DNA of 41,131 nt from assembly GCA_002344975.1 (NCBI GenBank), contig DDUV01000027.1:68473-109603 (forward strand), given 5' to 3'. The number at the start of each line of letters is the position of its first letter. Positions within the stretch are counted from its first letter, which is position 1. Below the pieces are notes generated by a model. The model saw only the letters and a program-made list of their open reading frames with translations. It did not search any database and was not told the origin of the DNA. The translations under genes were made by a program, and so were the position numbers. Positions 39,148 to 41,131 of the stretch are shown here, in pieces. The stretch is from Saprospiraceae bacterium UBA2329. Its GTDB lineage: Bacteria > Bacteroidota > Bacteroidia > Chitinophagales > Saprospiraceae.

Positions 39148-39182
39148 AATGCCCGTCGTCTTTGGATGGCGGGCATTTTTTG
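39148..39182 (+). terminator. Intrinsic terminator after the SusC/SusD operon
   Basis: AATGCCCG (39148-39155) pairs exactly with CGGGCATT (39170-39177) across a 14-base loop, followed by a T-run. It lies 28 bases after the SusD stop. Confidence 0.85.
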
Positions 39183-39230
39183 TATGCCTGCCGGAGGTTC
39201 TCAACTTCCTGCGCGTCCTGTAAGATTTCG

Positions 39231-39238
39231 TATCTTTG
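39231..39238 (+). promoter_or_regulatory. Bacteroidota -7 box TATCTTTG
   Basis: TATCTTTG sits just downstream of the SusC/SusD terminator and 41 bases before a possible GTG start at 39279. It could drive the short frame below, or the Crp-family gene with a leader of about 200 bases. Confidence 0.5.
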
Positions 39239-39278
39239 CAATAAAATTTTTTCATCCATTGTCGCCGACCGCACTCAG

Positions 39279-39395
39279 GTGTCAGATAAAAAATACGATA
39301 CGGAACTCACCGCTCACGGCGTGACGGACATCCTGCGATTGGCCATTGCGGTGGAGGGGAAGGAGGTGGTGGTGGAGCAAGCGGAGTACGATTGA
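39279..39395 (+). CDS. Possible small protein or gene remnant
   Basis: A 38-codon frame starts at GTG 39279 (VSDKKYDTELTAHGVTDILR) and ends at TGA 39395. The codon use and amphipathic composition look coding, and a -7 box lies upstream. No ribosome-binding site was seen and no family was recognised. It may be the tail of a decayed gene. The 327-base gap between SusD and the Crp gene otherwise holds only the terminator and promoter box. Confidence 0.3.
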   Translation: MSDKKYDTELTAHGVTDILRLAIAVEGKEVVVEQAEYD

Positions 39396-39447
39396 CGCCC
39401 GTTCGCTATACAGGAATGTCAAAAGACCTGCACAACAATAATACTCA

Positions 39448-40071
39448 ATGAACAAACAGTCGCTCCAATCATTGTTGCGCAAGCGATTTCCCACTCTCGG
39501 CGATGAAAGCCTGGCTGCTTTTTTGAACATTTGCGAATACAGGGCCGTCAAAAAAAAGGAGATCATTCTACCGGCAGGCTCCACCCAACGCACTGCCTTT
39601 TATGTGCTGGAGGGCTTTGTACGAGGGATATTGACCGGAGAAAACAACAAGGAACGTAACCTGATGCTGCGCATGGAGGGCAGTTTTAATCTCAGTGTAA
39701 ACCAACTCATGGAAGCTGCTCCAGGCAGGTATGGCTTTGAAGCCATCAGCGCCTGTAAATTACTGGTTTTCTCCTTTGAGGCTTTTGAAACATTGGCACA
39801 GAACCACCCAGATTTTGGCCGCCTCTACGTCAATATCTTGAAAGAAAACATCCTCATCTTGCAAAGCAGAGTGGATGAGATGGCCACCAAGCAGCCCGAA
39901 CAGCGATATCTGACGCTGCTCGAACAGAATCCCGCATTTTTTCAAAGCGCCTTCAACAAGCACATTGCCAATTTCTTGGGCATCACCCCGGTGTCCTTGT
40001 CTCGCATACGGAAAAGGATTTACGATAAATACAAAAACAGGGCGGACGAGCCGGAACTCCCGGCTATGTAA
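39448..40071 (+). CDS. Crp/Fnr-family transcriptional regulator
   Basis: This 207-residue regulator has an N-terminal cyclic-nucleotide-binding-like beta roll (about 20-130; AGSTQRTAFYVLEGFVRGIL), a dimer helix (about 120-145) and a C-terminal winged helix. The recognition region is NFLGITPVSLSRIRKRIYDKY. The phosphate-binding cassette of true cAMP receptors (RxGExxGE...RxA) is not present, and no Fe-S cysteines are seen, so the ligand is unknown or absent. It is followed after 118 bases by the hydroxylase gene, which has its own -7 box. Control of that gene is possible, not shown. Confidence 0.9.
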   Translation: MNKQSLQSLLRKRFPTLGDESLAAFLNICEYRAVKKKEIILPAGSTQRTAFYVLEGFVRGILTGENNKERNLMLRMEGSFNLSVNQLMEAAPGRYGFEAISACKLLVFSFEAFETLAQNHPDFGRLYVNILKENILILQSRVDEMATKQPEQRYLTLLEQNPAFFQSAFNKHIANFLGITPVSLSRIRKRIYDKYKNRADEPELPAM

Positions 40072-40154
40072 AAAATGATGCCCCAAAAAATTAACCTTTG
40101 ATAACGATGCGCTTGCCGTGCCCGCAATGGAGATGTACCGCTTCACGAACTTGA

Positions 40155-40162
40155 TATTTTTG
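40155..40162 (+). promoter_or_regulatory. Bacteroidota -7 box TATTTTTG
   Basis: TATTTTTG lies 27 bases before the ATG at 40190. No -33 TTTG was found at 19-base spacing. Confidence 0.55.
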
Positions 40163-40189
40163 CCCCTCGTGAAATAAACAACAGCTTTT

Positions 40190-41125
40190 ATGGATCATCC
40201 AATCATTCAGTTCATCGCCGACAAGCACATGTTTTTCGTCGTCGGCATCCTCGTCTTTTTCGGGCTTATTGAAACCGCGCTGGGTTATTACGCAGCCACC
40301 AAACGCACTAAGAACGACCTGATGGTAGAGGTAGTCAACACCTTCTTTCTGATGGTCATCACCAAGCCGGCGGTAGTTTTCATTGCCATGTCTGCTCTGA
40401 AATGGTTGGCGCCTGCCGGGGAAGGCGCGCTGAGCGGGCTGTCGTTTTGGATACTTTTGCCCATGTTTTTGCTGGTAGATGATTTCCTTCAGTATTGGTA
40501 TCATCGCTCTTCGCACGAGTACAAATGGCTGTGGAAGTGGCATCGCGCGCACCACACGGCCACTGAAATGGGTTTGTTGGTGTCTTACCGCGAGAGCATC
40601 TACTTTTACATGCTCATGCCCAATGTGTGGTGGTTGGGTGTATTTGCGTTTCTCGGCGGAGCAGCGCCTATGGCGGTAGGGATCGTACTCAAGCAGGCCA
40701 TTGTCATTTCTTCGCACAGCCTGGCCACTTGGGATTCATTTTTTCACAAAAACAAAGTGTTGATGCCGGTACTCAGGGGCTTGGAGCGCATTTTCATCAC
40801 ACCGGCATTTCACCATCAGCACCACGCCGTATCGAAAGTGGACGGCATAGGCAACCCCAACGGAAACTACGGCAATATGCTCTCCATCTGGGACCAGCTA
40901 TTCGGTACCGCTCAATTCGTCCATGCGTTCCCCTCCGGTTACGGCATCCCGAATGACCCCGACGACGGATGGGCCGCACATTGTTTTTATCCGCTCGTCA
41001 AGTCAGACAAGCCCGGTTCAGAACTCGCTCCCGATTTTAGTTTTGACAAAACAACCGTACCCGAACCCGCTGTACTGAATCTGCCTCCCGGCGACTACCT
41101 CTATTGCACCGTAAGCAACTGGTGA
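40190..41125 (+). CDS. Sterol desaturase/fatty acid hydroxylase-family protein
   Basis: This 311-residue membrane di-iron oxygenase has the three histidine boxes HRSSH (105-109), HRAHH (118-122) and HHQHH (near 205). They are set between helices at about 13-32, 45-68, 83-101 and 145-180. Family members hydroxylate or desaturate lipids such as sterols, fatty acids, sphingolipid bases or carotenoids. Bacteroidota make sphingolipids and hydroxy fatty acids, so a lipid substrate is likely, but it cannot be named. The gene is complete and ends six bases before the window edge. The preceding Crp-type regulator may control it. Confidence 0.93.
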   Translation: MDHPIIQFIADKHMFFVVGILVFFGLIETALGYYAATKRTKNDLMVEVVNTFFLMVITKPAVVFIAMSALKWLAPAGEGALSGLSFWILLPMFLLVDDFLQYWYHRSSHEYKWLWKWHRAHHTATEMGLLVSYRESIYFYMLMPNVWWLGVFAFLGGAAPMAVGIVLKQAIVISSHSLATWDSFFHKNKVLMPVLRGLERIFITPAFHHQHHAVSKVDGIGNPNGNYGNMLSIWDQLFGTAQFVHAFPSGYGIPNDPDDGWAAHCFYPLVKSDKPGSELAPDFSFDKTTVPEPAVLNLPPGDYLYCTVSNW

Positions 41126-41131
41126 ACCCCA

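Noticed and set aside
40091..40717. 208-codon minus-strand frame overlapping the hydroxylase gene, ending in a LHCGHGKRIVIKG-like tail
   Set aside because: I considered a remnant of a secretion sorting domain, but the frame is antisense to a conserved di-iron hydroxylase and the resemblance is weak.

Overview
The window looks like chromosomal DNA of a free-living member of the Bacteroidota, most likely the Saprospiria/Chitinophagia side of the phylum (inference). The evidence is a SusC/SusD pair, TonB-dependent receptors with N-terminal carboxypeptidase-regulatory domains, a PorE-like OmpA protein, many lipoproteins, a CHAT-TPR protein, and repeated Bacteroidota -7 promoter boxes (TAnnTTTG). 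These boxes often sit only a few bases upstream of the start codon. No rRNA, tRNA, transposase, integrase or CRISPR array was recognised.

Layout. 1-7.8 kb: an FtsX/LolC-like permease, a large TPR-CHAT protein, two uncharacterised membrane proteins, a YihY/BrkB protein and a thioesterase. 7.8-11.5 kb: a TPR/propeller/CRD/OmpA envelope protein, a zinc-less sirtuin and an RluE-type pseudouridine synthase. 11.8-13.3 kb: a class V aminotransferase. 13.4-18.9 kb: the most unusual region. It holds a small FGE-fold protein, a TIR-coiled coil-FGE protein and an LRR-Roc-COR-TIR protein, with hairpins and a perfect 99-bp tandem repeat. 18.9-26.7 kb: a hypothetical protein, a vanadium-haloperoxidase-like lipoprotein, an AT-rich FG-GAP protein, peptide deformylase, two lipoproteins and a TonB-dependent receptor. 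26.8-29.4 kb: a GT-C-like membrane protein and a HEPN/MNT toxin-antitoxin pair. 29.6-34.5 kb: a lipoprotein, thioredoxin, a DUF58 protein, a CysQ-like phosphatase and a CRD-containing exported protein. 34.7-39.1 kb: the SusC/SusD operon. 39.4-41.1 kb: a Crp-family regulator and a sterol-desaturase-family hydroxylase.

Main discovery. The 3' ends of the two FGE-fold genes behave as variable regions (VRs) of a diversity-generating retroelement (DGR). Over 24 aligned codons the copies differ at 15 amino-acid positions. At every one of those codons the third base is the same in both copies (14 C, 1 G), and only bases 1 and 2 vary. That is what adenine-specific mutagenesis of AAC codons in a template repeat (TR) would give. 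Framework codons are almost unchanged, and 45 of 49 bases beyond the stop codon are also conserved. No reverse transcriptase, accessory protein or TR lies in the window, so these would be targets diversified in trans.

The second target carries an N-terminal TIR domain, and the next gene encodes a TIR-Roco protein. The cassette therefore looks like a hypervariable-sensor/TIR-effector recognition system, possibly in defence or self/non-self recognition. The function is inferred; the VR pattern is read directly from the sequence.
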